17,270 nucleotides of DNA from the NCBI GenBank assembly GCA_031431335.1, contig JANPDG010000274.1, positions 1-17,270 on the forward strand, read 5' to 3'. The position numbers and the translations under genes are program-made. Positions 1-7,888 of this stretch are shown here, piece by piece (position 1 is the first letter of the stretch; every line of letters begins with the position of its first letter). Source of the DNA: JAAFIP01 sp031431335 (lineage in GTDB: Bacteria > Pseudomonadota > Gammaproteobacteria > Burkholderiales > Burkholderiaceae_C). The notes below the pieces were generated by a model, which saw only the letters and a list, made by a program, of their open reading frames with translations, was not told where the DNA came from and did no database searches.

Positions 1-1
1 A

Positions 2-511
2 GAGCAGCTGCTGCACCAAACCAACTGGAAAGACCTGGACTATTTGCTGGTCGACATGCCGCCGGGCACAGGCGATATTCAGCTGACGCTGAGCCAGCGT
101 GTGCCGCTGACAGGCGCAGTCATCGTCACCACACCGCAAGACATTGCCCTGCTGGATGCCAAAAAAGGCATCAAAATGTTTGAAAAAGTAGGCGTACCTA
201 TTTTGGGTATTGTCGAAAATATGGCTGTGCACGTTTGTACAAACTGCGGTCACGTAGAGCATATCTTTGGCGCAGACGGCGGCAAAAAGATGGCTGCCGA
301 GTACAACATGGATTACCTGGGCGCACTGCCGCTCACGATGCAAATCCGAGAGCAATCCGACAGCGGTAAGCCCACTGTGGTGGCTGATCCTGATGGTGAG
401 ATAGCCGGTATGTACAAAGCTATCGCACGCCAAATCGCCATCAAAATTGCAGCCAAGGCGAAAGATTTTTCCAGTAAATTTCCGAGCATCAAAATCAGCA
501 AAGACACCTGA
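2..511 (+). CDS. apbC: Mrp/ApbC-type iron-sulfur cluster carrier ATPase, C-terminal part (5' end outside window)
   Basis: The reading frame is open from the first bases of the window, so the N-terminus, including the Walker A loop, lies upstream. The visible part holds the conserved block VDMPPGTGDIQLTLSQ (Walker B/switch region of the MinD-like P-loop family) and a CTNCGH motif whose two cysteines are the cluster-binding CxxC of Mrp/NBP35 proteins. The family binds and hands over [4Fe-4S] clusters to apoproteins in the cytosol, using ATP. The C-terminal part, with PLTMQIREQSDSGKP and a lysine-rich tail, matches the usual end of bacterial Mrp. A LysR gene starts 21 bases after the stop on the same strand. 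Family assignment is firm; the symbol could equally be mrp. Confidence 0.95.
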   Translation, partial: EQLLHQTNWKDLDYLLVDMPPGTGDIQLTLSQRVPLTGAVIVTTPQDIALLDAKKGIKMFEKVGVPILGIVENMAVHVCTNCGHVEHIFGADGGKKMAAEYNMDYLGALPLTMQIREQSDSGKPTVVADPDGEIAGMYKAIARQIAIKIAAKAKDFSSKFPSIKISKDT

Positions 512-532
512 TCTGCACCTAAGCGCCACGCC

Positions 533-1477
533 ATGAACTTGCTAGCCTCGATGCGCTACCTTGTGGCGCTCAATGAACATAAGCACTTTAGCCGCGCAGC
601 GCTGTCGTGCAACATCACCCAGCCTGCGCTGTCCAACGCGCTCAAGGCGCTCGAGGTGGATTTTGGGGTGGTCATCATCAAGCGCGGGCGCACTTACGCG
701 GGCCTCACACCCGAGGGTGAGCGCGTGCTGGCCACAGCGCAGCGCATGCTGCATGAGCACAAGCTGCTGCAGCAAGAGCTATTTAGCCAGCAGCACAAGC
801 CGGTGGGCACGCTGCGCATGGGTGCTGTGCCCACGGCCATGCCTATTTTGGCGCGTTTTGCGGCCACGCTGCAAGCGCGCTACGAAGGCATTACGCCTGT
901 AGTTTTGTCTCTGAGTTCGACCCAGCTAGAAACGGGGCTTGAGAATTTGTCGATTGACTTGGCACTAGGTTACACCGACCGCATGGCCTTGCAAAGCGCT
1001 AAGCTCAATGCGTGGCCTCAGTACACAGAGCATTATTTTTTGCTGCGCCGCGCGGCCAAGCCGCACACCAGCGCGCTACAAATAGGTCCGCGCATGCACT
1101 GGCGTGAGGCAGCTGCCCTGCCGCTGTGTTTGCTCACCCCCGAGATGCACAACCGCACGATTGTGGACGCTGCTTTCATCACTGCAGGCACTGCTGTGCG
1201 GCCGGTGATGGAGACCAACTCTATCCTCACCATGGCGCTTAGCGTCGTGGCTGGCAATGTGTGCAGCATCATGCCCGGGGCTTTGGTGGGCGCGGTGCGG
1301 GGCTACCGCGAGCTAGAAGCGCTGCCACTGATCAGCCCGGAGGTGCGCACCTCGATTGGGTTTATGTCGCACGCTGGGGTGCGCACCTCGCGCGCGATGG
1401 AAGCTGCGTTAGGCTTAGCCCAAGACGCTGCCTGGCTGCGCGAAGCCGCTGCGCACAGCGGGCTGCTAAGCGTCTAG
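533..1477 (+). CDS. LysR-family transcriptional regulator
   Basis: A 314-residue protein of normal LysR length. The N-terminal winged helix-turn-helix is clear at about residues 5-65, with the family pattern FSRAALSCNITQPALSNALKALE and a wing ending in LTPEGE. The rest is a periplasmic-binding-protein-like effector domain (about 90-295) that begins at GTLRMGAVPTAMP. The ATG at 533 puts the helix-turn-helix at the expected distance from the N-terminus. The gene is 21 bases downstream of the Mrp gene and may share its transcript. It is convergent with psd, and the two stop codons overlap. Such proteins usually bind a divergent promoter, but no divergent neighbour is present here, so target and effector cannot be read from context. 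Confidence 0.93.
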   Translation: MNLLASMRYLVALNEHKHFSRAALSCNITQPALSNALKALEVDFGVVIIKRGRTYAGLTPEGERVLATAQRMLHEHKLLQQELFSQQHKPVGTLRMGAVPTAMPILARFAATLQARYEGITPVVLSLSSTQLETGLENLSIDLALGYTDRMALQSAKLNAWPQYTEHYFLLRRAAKPHTSALQIGPRMHWREAAALPLCLLTPEMHNRTIVDAAFITAGTAVRPVMETNSILTMALSVVAGNVCSIMPGALVGAVRGYRELEALPLISPEVRTSIGFMSHAGVRTSRAMEAALGLAQDAAWLREAAAHSGLLSV

Positions 1478-2325
1478 GGCGCAGTCTTGTGGGCCATCGC
1501 TTCGCCTAGGCGAATAGCGCGCCCGGGTTGCCACTCTGGGTTAAATTGCATCGCGCTTTTAGGCCAGAGCATGACCACCGTGGAGCCGAGCAAAAACCGG
1601 CCCATTTCATCCCCTTGTTCAAATTGAATATTGCCAGCGCTGTAACCCCACTCGCGCACGTTGCCGCTGCGCGGTGGGTTGACCACGCCGTGCCAGGTGG
1701 TGGTCATGCTGCCCACAATGGTGGCACCCACCAGCACATTAATGAAGGGGCCGTAGGGCGTGTCAAACACGCAGACCACGCGCTCGTTGCGGGCAAACAG
1801 GCCTGGCACACCACGGGCCGTGGTGGGGTTGACTGAAAACAAATCACCGGGCACATAGACCATGCTGCGCAATGTGCCTGCGCACGGCATGTGGATGCGG
1901 TGGTAGTCTTTGGGACTTAAATACAGGCAGGCAAAGTGACCATCTTCAAACTGCGCCGCCAGCGCCTTGTCGCCGCCGACCAAGGCTTGTGTGCTGTAGC
2001 TATGGCCCTTGGCCTGAAAAATCTGATCGCGCTCGATGGCGCCAAACTGACTGATCGCCCCATCTACAGGGCAGACCCAATCTGCTGCAGCTAGCGGGCG
2101 TGCGTCAGGTTTGAGGGCACGGGTAAAAAACTCATTGAATGTGGCGTAGCTGGCCACATTGGGGTTGGCAGCCTCTTGCATATTAACGCCATAGCGCGCA
2201 ATAAACCGCTCAATGATGCCCTGCGTGATGGCACCGCCTCGCGCACCGGCTATCGCGCCTGCAAGCATTGTCATGGCCTTTTTAGGCATTAGGTATTGGG
2301 GGAGTACGGCTAGGCGGTCAGACAC
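1474..2325 (-). CDS. psd: Phosphatidylserine decarboxylase proenzyme
   Basis: Converts phosphatidylserine to phosphatidylethanolamine at the inner membrane. The 283-residue proenzyme cleaves itself at an LGST motif (residues 246-249), where Ser248 becomes the pyruvoyl group of the small alpha chain; the beta chain is about 247 residues. The other autocleavage-triad residues are visible: Asp88 in CPVDGAISQ and His142/His145 in SPKDYHRIHMP. Length fits the proteobacterial (E. coli-like) type. The start is a GTG giving MSDRLAVLPQYL, with a GAGAG ribosome site six bases upstream; the next methionine (residue 13) would remove the usual N-terminus. The gene is divergent from the NodI-like gene across 79 bases. 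Its TAG stop overlaps the LysR stop by four bases (CTAG). Confidence 0.97.
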   Translation of the reverse strand: MSDRLAVLPQYLMPKKAMTMLAGAIAGARGGAITQGIIERFIARYGVNMQEAANPNVASYATFNEFFTRALKPDARPLAAADWVCPVDGAISQFGAIERDQIFQAKGHSYSTQALVGGDKALAAQFEDGHFACLYLSPKDYHRIHMPCAGTLRSMVYVPGDLFSVNPTTARGVPGLFARNERVVCVFDTPYGPFINVLVGATIVGSMTTTWHGVVNPPRSGNVREWGYSAGNIQFEQGDEMGRFLLGSTVVMLWPKSAMQFNPEWQPGRAIRLGEAMAHKTAP

Positions 2326-2404
2326 AAGAGGCTCTCAAAGAGGTGGTTCAATCTTTTGATTTTAGCGCTCTGCAGGCGGGCCTAAACGCAGCCACAATAC
2401 ATGC

Positions 2405-3355
2405 ATGGCCGAACCTATTTTTTCTGTGCGAAATTTGCACAAACGCTATGGCAATAACACCGTAGTGAACGATTTGTCGTTTGATATCGCTCCCGGCGAG
2501 TGTTTGGGCGTGATTGGCCCTAATGGAGCGGGTAAGACCACCACCATCCGCATGTGTTTGGGTCAAACATCCCCCGACAGCGGCGAGATCCATACCCTGG
2601 GGTTGCGCATGCCGCAGGACGCGCGCGCGATCAAGGCGCGCTTGGGCGTGGTCAGTCAGTTTGACACGTTAGACCCCGACTTCAGTTTGGAAGAAAACAT
2701 CCTCGTCTATGGCCGTTACTTTGGTATGACTACCGCGCAGATCACACCGCGCATCCCCAGCCTGCTGGAGTTTGCCTCGCTCAGCCACAAAGCCAAGGCC
2801 AAGCCCGGCGAGCTGTCTGGCGGTATGAAGCGCCGCCTCAGCTTGGCGCGCGCGCTGGTCAACGACCCCGACCTGCTGCTGCTCGACGAGCCAACGACCG
2901 GCCTGGACCCGCAAGCGCGCCACCTGATGTGGGAGCGGCTGCAGGTGCTGCTGCAGCAAGGCAAATCTATTTTGCTGACTACCCACTTCATGGACGAGGC
3001 AGAGCGCTTGTGTTCACGCCTGTTGGTCATTGACCATGGCAAAAAAATAGCCGAAGGCAAACCGCGTGATCTGATCCGCGAGCATCTGGAGCCAGATGTG
3101 GTGGAAGTGTTTGGCCACCAAGGCGGCGGTAAAGACAATATGCCCAGCGCTGTCGAACTGCAGGCAAGCCCATTGGCGCAACACGCTGCGCGGGTAGAAG
3201 TGAGCGGCGAGACCGTGTTTTTTTACACACGCGATGCAACTGCGCTGCTGCAAGCCTTGCACGCGTATCCGCAGCTGCGCACCTTGCACCGCCCAGCCAA
3301 TCTGGAAGATTTGTTTTTAAAGCTCACGGGTCGCCAGATTCGCGAAGAAGGTTAA
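2405..3355 (+). CDS. NodI-like ABC transporter ATP-binding protein
   Basis: ATPase subunit of an ABC-2 type exporter, 316 residues. Walker A is GPNGAGKT (38-45), the signature is LSGGM (137-141), Walker B is LLLLDE (157-162) and the H-loop histidine is His194. The stretch FDTLDPDFSLEENILVYGRYFGM is typical of the NodI branch of the drug/lipid exporter ATPases. The C-terminal 100 residues after the nucleotide-binding domain end with ANLEDLFLKLTGR, as in this family. NodI exports lipo-chitin nodulation factors in rhizobia, but nodulation genes are absent here, so the cargo is unknown. The membrane subunit starts four bases after the stop, so the pair is surely one unit. No good ribosome site is seen before the ATG. 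Confidence 0.92.
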   Translation: MAEPIFSVRNLHKRYGNNTVVNDLSFDIAPGECLGVIGPNGAGKTTTIRMCLGQTSPDSGEIHTLGLRMPQDARAIKARLGVVSQFDTLDPDFSLEENILVYGRYFGMTTAQITPRIPSLLEFASLSHKAKAKPGELSGGMKRRLSLARALVNDPDLLLLDEPTTGLDPQARHLMWERLQVLLQQGKSILLTTHFMDEAERLCSRLLVIDHGKKIAEGKPRDLIREHLEPDVVEVFGHQGGGKDNMPSAVELQASPLAQHAARVEVSGETVFFYTRDATALLQALHAYPQLRTLHRPANLEDLFLKLTGRQIREEG

Positions 3356-3359
3356 GCGT

Positions 3360-4199
3360 ATGACTGCGACAGTGCCCACCCCTTTACCTTCTATACCTGC
3401 GGACATACCGTCTTTGTGGCGCGCACCCTCAATCACTTGGCGTTGGTGGCCAGTGTTTTTGCGCAATTTTCTGGTCTGGAAAAAGCTCTTTTGGCCTAGC
3501 TTGGTAGGCAACACGGCTGATCCGTTGATCGGTCTGGTTGCCTTTGGCTACGGCTTGGGCACGATGATTGGCCAGGTGCAATATGGCGGCCAGCTAGTGC
3601 CTTATATTTTGTTTGTGGCCAGTGGCTATATTTGCACCAGCGCAATGAACGCGGCCAGCTTTGAGGCGCTGTACTCTGCGTTTTCGCGCATGCAGATGCA
3701 AAAAACCTGGGAAGGCATCATGAATGCGCCTGTCGGGCTAGATGATGTGGTGCTGGCCGAAATACTCTGGGCGGCTTACAAGTCGCTGTTTACGGTGACT
3801 GCCGTCATGGTGGTGTTGGTGCTGCTGGGCATCAGCCAGTCGTGGGCTTTGCTGCTGGCTTTGCCAGTGCTGGTGCTGGTGGGCATCACGTTTGGCTGTA
3901 TTGCCATGATCATGACGGCGCTGGCCAAAGGCTATGACTTTTTCACCTACTACTTCACTTTGTTTCTCACGCCCATGATGTTTTTATCGGGTGTGTTTTT
4001 TCCTCGTGAACAATTGCCGCTCTGGGTGCAGGCCATTGTTCAGTGGCTGCCGTTGGCACTGGCGGTGGATGTTGTACGGCCTTTGTTTATGGGGCAAATG
4101 CCTGCGGCCCCGTGGGGCCATTTAGCCGCGTTAGTGCTGATAGCGGCGGTGTCGTTTTGGGTTGCAATGGCTTTGCTGCGCAAGCGGTTCAGGGCTTGA
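3360..4199 (+). CDS. NodJ-like ABC-2 type transporter permease
   Basis: Membrane subunit partnering the preceding ATPase, 279 residues. About six hydrophobic segments can be read: near 58-72, 83-100, 140-160, 164-190, 197-215 and 250-272. The ABC-2 family end is visible in LTPMMFLSGVFFPREQLPLWVQ followed by LPLALAVDVVRPL, characteristic of NodJ-like permeases. The ATG is four bases after the ATPase stop with a GAAGG ribosome site inside the end of that gene, which indicates translational coupling. The long Pro/Thr-rich N-terminus before the first membrane segment is cytoplasmic. The gene is convergent with the DUF2817 gene, and a copy of a dispersed repeat lies in the 91-base gap after it. 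The substrate is not deducible. Confidence 0.9.
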   Translation: MTATVPTPLPSIPADIPSLWRAPSITWRWWPVFLRNFLVWKKLFWPSLVGNTADPLIGLVAFGYGLGTMIGQVQYGGQLVPYILFVASGYICTSAMNAASFEALYSAFSRMQMQKTWEGIMNAPVGLDDVVLAEILWAAYKSLFTVTAVMVVLVLLGISQSWALLLALPVLVLVGITFGCIAMIMTALAKGYDFFTYYFTLFLTPMMFLSGVFFPREQLPLWVQAIVQWLPLALAVDVVRPLFMGQMPAAPWGHLAALVLIAAVSFWVAMALLRKRFRA

Positions 4200-4235
4200 T
4201 TCGTGCGTCTTTCTATTGTGATTTTGGAAGAAAAA

Positions 4236-4288
4236 TAAGCACTTTTCCGACGTGGATATTCAATAGTTTGCTATATAAATCATAGTAA
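4236..4288 (+). repeat. Dispersed repeat, copy A
   Basis: The 53 bases match 13626-13678 in the same orientation. Bases 4243-4274 are identical to 13633-13664 (32 of 32). Bases 4236-4241 also match, with one mismatch at 4242, and the last 14 bases match at 10 positions. This copy sits between the convergent NodJ-like and DUF2817 genes and touches neither. No transposase or target-site duplication is visible. It contains only a weak ATAG-TTTG-CTAT dyad, so it is not an obvious terminator. Confidence 0.9.
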
Positions 4289-4290
4289 TT

Positions 4291-5406
4291 TTAAGCAAAT
4301 GCATTCAACCCGTCAACCGCTTGAAACATCGACTGGCGTGCTTGCGACACGATCTGCGCTTTCCAGTCGTCGGCATCGCAATAAAAGGCATCCATGATCT
4401 GCTGCTTGATCTGGGCGCGCTGAGCCACTGGTGCCTCGGGGTGCAAGTGCAGCCAGTGGTCGGCGCGCAGGGCGTCGATCACATCGTTGACGGGCACCGT
4501 GCCATATTCCATCGCAATGGCCGTGTACTCAGCCTGCGGGCACTCTTGGTAGACCGACTGCCACATGAGTCCCGTTAAAAACGCTGAGGTAGACGAGCCG
4601 TCGTAAATGCTGGTCACTGGTGTCTCGCCACTGGGGTTGCTTGCGTTGCCCCACCATGCTTGCGCGCGCGCGTAAGCAGCTTTGTCGTCTTTGCAGGCGA
4701 ATATGCGTTCGCCCAGCCCGCGCGGGCCCAGGCCCGTGTGCAGGTCAATCCAAGCCAGTTTTTGGCACTGGGCCGCATACTGGCGCAGCACGGCGCGCAG
4801 CGTAGTGTTGCTCCAAGTGGGCGCAACGCCGCCATAAAACAAGCCGTCTGTATGGCTGTGCTGGCCACGTGTGACGGCGCTTTGTAGCACTTCCATACCG
4901 TGCTGGGCGACAAATGCTGCGGTGCGCTGTAGGTTGTCAGTATTGGGTGGCCAGTGGGCAGGCAGTAGCAAGTCGTGCAGCTCGGCGTAGGGCGCATTCA
5001 CGGGCAGGCTTTGGCTGAAGTCTTGAAAGTTGCGGTTCAGATCGACATTTTCTTGCGTGACGCGGCGCTGGTGGGAGAAACCATGCGGGTTGAGCGCGTG
5101 AATGTACAGCACCGCCACGCCTGCTGCGTGGGCTTTGGCGCGCCATTCGTCGTCGTGCAGGGCAAACACCTGCACGCCGCTGCCGCAATAGCCCTCTACG
5201 CCGTGACAGGCGCTGCTCAGGATCAGCAGCTTCGTGGCGTTCGGCGCGCCATCTAACGCGACGTCCATGGCCAACACCTCACCGTCACGGCCAGGCAAGG
5301 GGTGGTTAAACGACGCAATAGCCAAGCCCTGCGTAGCGGTAGCATCTAAAAACTTGCTGCGCGCCTGGGCGTAGCTGCTAGAGAAGGCTTGTGGAATGTG
5401 CATCAT
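4291..5406 (-). CDS. DUF2817 (M14-like) zinc carboxypeptidase-related protein
   Basis: A 371-residue soluble protein of the DUF2817 family, which is related to M14 zinc carboxypeptidases. Likely zinc ligands are His68 and Glu71 in SACHGVEG and His223 in IDLHTGLG. Substrate-binding and catalytic candidates are the Arg/Asn set in HQRRVTQENVDLNRNF (112-127) and a glutamate in AIAMEYG near the C-terminus. No signal peptide is seen. The ATG (5406-5404) overlaps the TGA of the M20 gene (5405-5403) as ATGA, a classic coupling arrangement; a second ATG follows directly. Family known: predicted peptidase or amidase, substrate unproven. The overlap suggests it works on the same or a related substrate as the M20 enzyme. 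Confidence 0.9.
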   Translation of the reverse strand: MMHIPQAFSSSYAQARSKFLDATATQGLAIASFNHPLPGRDGEVLAMDVALDGAPNATKLLILSSACHGVEGYCGSGVQVFALHDDEWRAKAHAAGVAVLYIHALNPHGFSHQRRVTQENVDLNRNFQDFSQSLPVNAPYAELHDLLLPAHWPPNTDNLQRTAAFVAQHGMEVLQSAVTRGQHSHTDGLFYGGVAPTWSNTTLRAVLRQYAAQCQKLAWIDLHTGLGPRGLGERIFACKDDKAAYARAQAWWGNASNPSGETPVTSIYDGSSTSAFLTGLMWQSVYQECPQAEYTAIAMEYGTVPVNDVIDALRADHWLHLHPEAPVAQRAQIKQQIMDAFYCDADDWKAQIVSQARQSMFQAVDGLNAFA

Positions 5407-6593
5407 GCTTTAGCCAACCAGCTTTCAGTTAAACGCACCCAGTAGGTTGCGCCCAGAGGGATCAGGTCGTCATTAAAGTCGTAGCTGGGGTTGTGCAGCA
5501 TGCACGGCCCGCCGCCGTGGCCCATCTCACGGTGGCTGCCGTCACCGTTGGCGATAAACACATAGCAGCCGGGCTTGGCCTGCAGCATGTAGGCAAAGTC
5601 TTCGGCGCCCATAGTGGGCTCCTGGGTGATCACATTGGTTGCGCCCACGATATCGTTCATCACTTGGCGGGCAAACTCTGCCTCGGGCGCACTGTTGATA
5701 GTGGGCGGGTAGTTGCGCACAAACTCAAAGTCGCAGGTAGCGCCATAGCTCTCGCACAGGCCTACGGTCATCTCGCGCATACGCTTCTCGATCATGTCCA
5801 GCACCTCTACGCTGAAGGTGCGCACTGTGCCTTGCATCTCGCAGCTGTTGGGAATGACATTGGTGGCTTCGCCTGCGTGCACCATGGTCACGCTGATCAC
5901 GCCTGCATCCACTGGCTTTTTATTGCGGCTGATGATGGTCTGAAACGCCTGCACCAAAGCCGCTGCCACGGGAATAGGGTCTACGCTGTTGTGCGGCAGC
6001 GCAGCATGGCCACCTTTGCCGTGAATGGTGATTTTGAATTCGTTACTCGATGCCATCACCGGCCCGGGGCTGACCGCAAATTTGCCAATCTCGGTGCCCG
6101 GCCAGTTGTGCATGCCAAACACGGCCTCCATCGGAAACTGCTCAAACAGGCCGTCCTTGATCATCTCACGCGCACCGCCGCCGCCCTCTTCGGCAGGTTG
6201 AAATATCAAATACACCGTGCCGTCAAAATTGCGATGTTTGGCAAAGTGCTGCGCTGCCGCCAACAGCATGGCGGTGTGACCGTCGTGGCCGCAGGCGTGC
6301 ATCTTGTTGGCGTGTTTTGAGGCATGGGCGAATGTGTTGAATTCTTGCATTGGCAGCGCGTCCATATCGGCGCGCAGGCCAATGGCTTTAGTTGACGTGC
6401 CCGCCTTCACAATACCCACCACGCCGGTGGTGCCCATGCCCCGGTGGATAGGAATGCCCCACTCAGTCAGCTTGCTGGCCACCACATCGGCAGTCCGCAC
6501 TTCTTCATAGCACAGCTCAGGGTGGGCGTGGATGTCGCGGCGAATCGCAGCAATGCTGGCGGCTTGGGTGACGATGGAATCAATAACTTTCAT
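5403..6593 (-). CDS. M20 family metallo-amidohydrolase (hippurate hydrolase-like)
   Basis: A 396-residue cytoplasmic di-metal hydrolase of the M20D/amidohydrolase group (hippurate hydrolase, N-acetyl-amino-acid amidase and relatives). Visible ligands and catalytic residues are Cys101 and His103 in ACGHDGH, Glu135/Glu136 in PAEEGGGG, His162 in GMHNWPG, and a C-terminal His in CMLHNPSYDFND. The RRDIHAHPEL motif at 18-27 is the family start block. The frame stays open upstream to 6722, but that would overlap the preceding gene. The ATG at 6593 is preceded by AGGAG eight bases away and gives the usual length. The downstream DUF2817 gene overlaps by ATGA. The substrate is probably an N-acyl or aminoacyl amide, not identifiable from sequence. 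Confidence 0.95.
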   Translation of the reverse strand: MKVIDSIVTQAASIAAIRRDIHAHPELCYEEVRTADVVASKLTEWGIPIHRGMGTTGVVGIVKAGTSTKAIGLRADMDALPMQEFNTFAHASKHANKMHACGHDGHTAMLLAAAQHFAKHRNFDGTVYLIFQPAEEGGGGAREMIKDGLFEQFPMEAVFGMHNWPGTEIGKFAVSPGPVMASSNEFKITIHGKGGHAALPHNSVDPIPVAAALVQAFQTIISRNKKPVDAGVISVTMVHAGEATNVIPNSCEMQGTVRTFSVEVLDMIEKRMREMTVGLCESYGATCDFEFVRNYPPTINSAPEAEFARQVMNDIVGATNVITQEPTMGAEDFAYMLQAKPGCYVFIANGDGSHREMGHGGGPCMLHNPSYDFNDDLIPLGATYWVRLTESWLAKA

Positions 6594-6601
6594 ACACTTT
6601 G

Positions 6602-6606
6602 CTCCT
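6602..6606 (-). promoter_or_regulatory. Ribosome binding site fixing the M20 start
   Basis: AGGAG on the minus strand with eight bases to the ATG at 6593. It supports this start over the upstream in-frame codon at 6722, which lies within the 3' end of the preceding gene. Confidence 0.75.
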
Positions 6607-6681
6607 GCTTGGCTTAAGAGCATTAGTCTATCGGTTTCCTTAACCCCACAGTATGGAGTGTCACCCTTATCAGGGCAGCGC

Positions 6682-7761
6682 TTAAATTCCGGCAGGCTTG
6701 CGAAACTGGCTGGCGCGGTCAACTGGCTTGAGCACTATGGTTTTGAGGTCTGCGCCTTGCAGTACGGTGAGTGTGACCTCGGCGTCGGGTGCAGGCCGAT
6801 CCCATAGTTTTTTGTAAAAGGCTTCTAGCGTTGTCACCTTGGCGTCGTCTACGGCCAGCACCACGTCGCCAGCTTGCAGGCCGGCAGATTGTGCGGGGCT
6901 CTCTTGGTTCACCCGCACTATCTGCACTCTGCCGCCTTGCTCGCTGGACGTCAGGCCCAGCCACGGGCGTTTGGACATTTTGCTGCTGCCTGTCTCAGTC
7001 AACTCTGTCATGATAGGCTTGAGCAGATCAATCGGTACAAACATATTGCCCGCAAGCCGCGCGTTATCGCCCATGGCGTTCATCACCAGCAGGCTACCGA
7101 TGCCCACCAGTTCTCCGCGCTGGTTAAACAGTGGCGCGCCCGAGTGGTTGTCAACAGGTGGGCTGGTAAACAAAGCCGTCTCAATGTGGTATTCCCAGTA
7201 GCCCGAAAAAGCGCGCTTGCTCACCAACTGCGTCATATTTACATCCGGGCTCATCGACGGTTGCGCTCCCGTGCTGGCTATGAATGAGTCGCCCGCTTTG
7301 CTGTTGCTGCTGCTGCCCAAGGTGACTGGGGTGATGCCGCGCAACGGCACCAAAGGGCGAATCAGGCCAAAGCCTGTGGCCAGGTCGTAGGCCACCACAC
7401 GCGCAGGCACCGATTTTTTGTCCTGCGTGGTGATTTGAATCGTGTCTGCCTCTAGCAGCAGATAGCCAATGGTGAGCACCAAACCATCTTGTCCAATGAC
7501 CACGCCGGATCCTTCTCGGCGCGGCCCCAGAGTGGCAGCTGAGCGCGCGCCCTCGGCGGCTACCACTTGCACCCCCACCACCGCTTGGTTGGCCCGGGTC
7601 AGAGCGTCGATGGTTTGTTGTGCTGTAGGTGAAACGGCAGAGGGGGCGGTCGCAGCCCAAGTCATGTGAGCAGGCGCCGCCGCTAGAGTTAGCGCGGCCG
7701 ACAGCGCGGCTCGCGTTGCGAGTGCCGAGCAGTTAAAAAACGGCATAGATAGAGCGTGCAT
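6682..7761 (-). CDS. Exported trypsin-fold/PDZ protein, probable inactive S1C (DegP/HtrA-like) protease
   Basis: A 359-residue protein with an apparent signal peptide (hydrophobic Ala/Leu-rich residues 12-36, possible cleavage near TWAA), then a DegP-like trypsin domain (about 55-250) and one PDZ domain (about 265-338, with ESPAQSAGLQAGDVVLAVDD). The fold is clear from GSGVVIGQDGLVLT and GAPLFNQRGELVGI. Compared by eye with HtrA proteases, the position of the catalytic His is Tyr100 (TIGYLLLEAD versus TNNHVV) and of the Asp is Gly130 (TGFGLIR versus TDLALLK). Only Ser207 remains, in NHSGAP in place of GNSGGP. It is therefore probably a periplasmic binder or chaperone rather than a protease. 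The start at 7761 has GGAG eight bases upstream; a longer frame to 7893 lacks a signal sequence. Confidence 0.85.
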   Translation of the reverse strand: MHALSMPFFNCSALATRAALSAALTLAAAPAHMTWAATAPSAVSPTAQQTIDALTRANQAVVGVQVVAAEGARSAATLGPRREGSGVVIGQDGLVLTIGYLLLEADTIQITTQDKKSVPARVVAYDLATGFGLIRPLVPLRGITPVTLGSSSNSKAGDSFIASTGAQPSMSPDVNMTQLVSKRAFSGYWEYHIETALFTSPPVDNHSGAPLFNQRGELVGIGSLLVMNAMGDNARLAGNMFVPIDLLKPIMTELTETGSSKMSKRPWLGLTSSEQGGRVQIVRVNQESPAQSAGLQAGDVVLAVDDAKVTTLEAFYKKLWDRPAPDAEVTLTVLQGADLKTIVLKPVDRASQFRKPAGI

Positions 7762-7769
7762 AGTCTTTT

Positions 7770-7773
7770 CTCC
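7770..7773 (-). promoter_or_regulatory. Ribosome binding site fixing the start of the S1C-like gene
   Basis: GGAG on the minus strand, eight bases before the ATG at 7761. With the signal peptide that follows, it decides for this start over the in-frame codon at 7893. Confidence 0.65.
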
Positions 7774-7845
7774 GAGGCGAATCGTTATCGTGCACTTATT
7801 TAATGACCCTTGCAAGCCATAGATCTGCACTTCACGCAGGGAGCT

Positions 7846-7870
7846 TGAATTTACGCAGCTGCTTAATTCA
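7846..7870. repeat. Quasi-palindrome TGAATT...GCAGCTGC...AATTCA
   Basis: Arms TGAATT (7846-7851) and AATTCA (7865-7870) flank the perfect 8-bp palindrome GCAGCTGC (7855-7862), nearly co-centred. The look is that of an operator upstream of the S1C-like gene, but no regulator is identified. Confidence 0.5.
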
Positions 7871-7871
7871 C

Positions 7872-7888
7872 TGAGGTGTTTTACCTCA
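7872..7888. repeat. Small inverted repeat TGAGGT/ACCTCA
   Basis: A six-base perfect stem (7872-7877 with 7883-7888) around a five-base T-rich loop, directly after the quasi-palindrome. It could be an operator half or a short hairpin in the leader of the minus-strand gene. Confidence 0.5.

Noticed and set aside
5493..6320. Long plus-strand frame of 275 codons
   Set aside because: It is the complement of the M20 gene, rich in His and Ala as expected for a shadow, with no recognisable domain.
6594..6722. N-terminal extension of the M20 gene
   Set aside because: It overlaps the S1C-like gene, has no ribosome site and is not needed for the domain; ATG 6593 has AGGAG.
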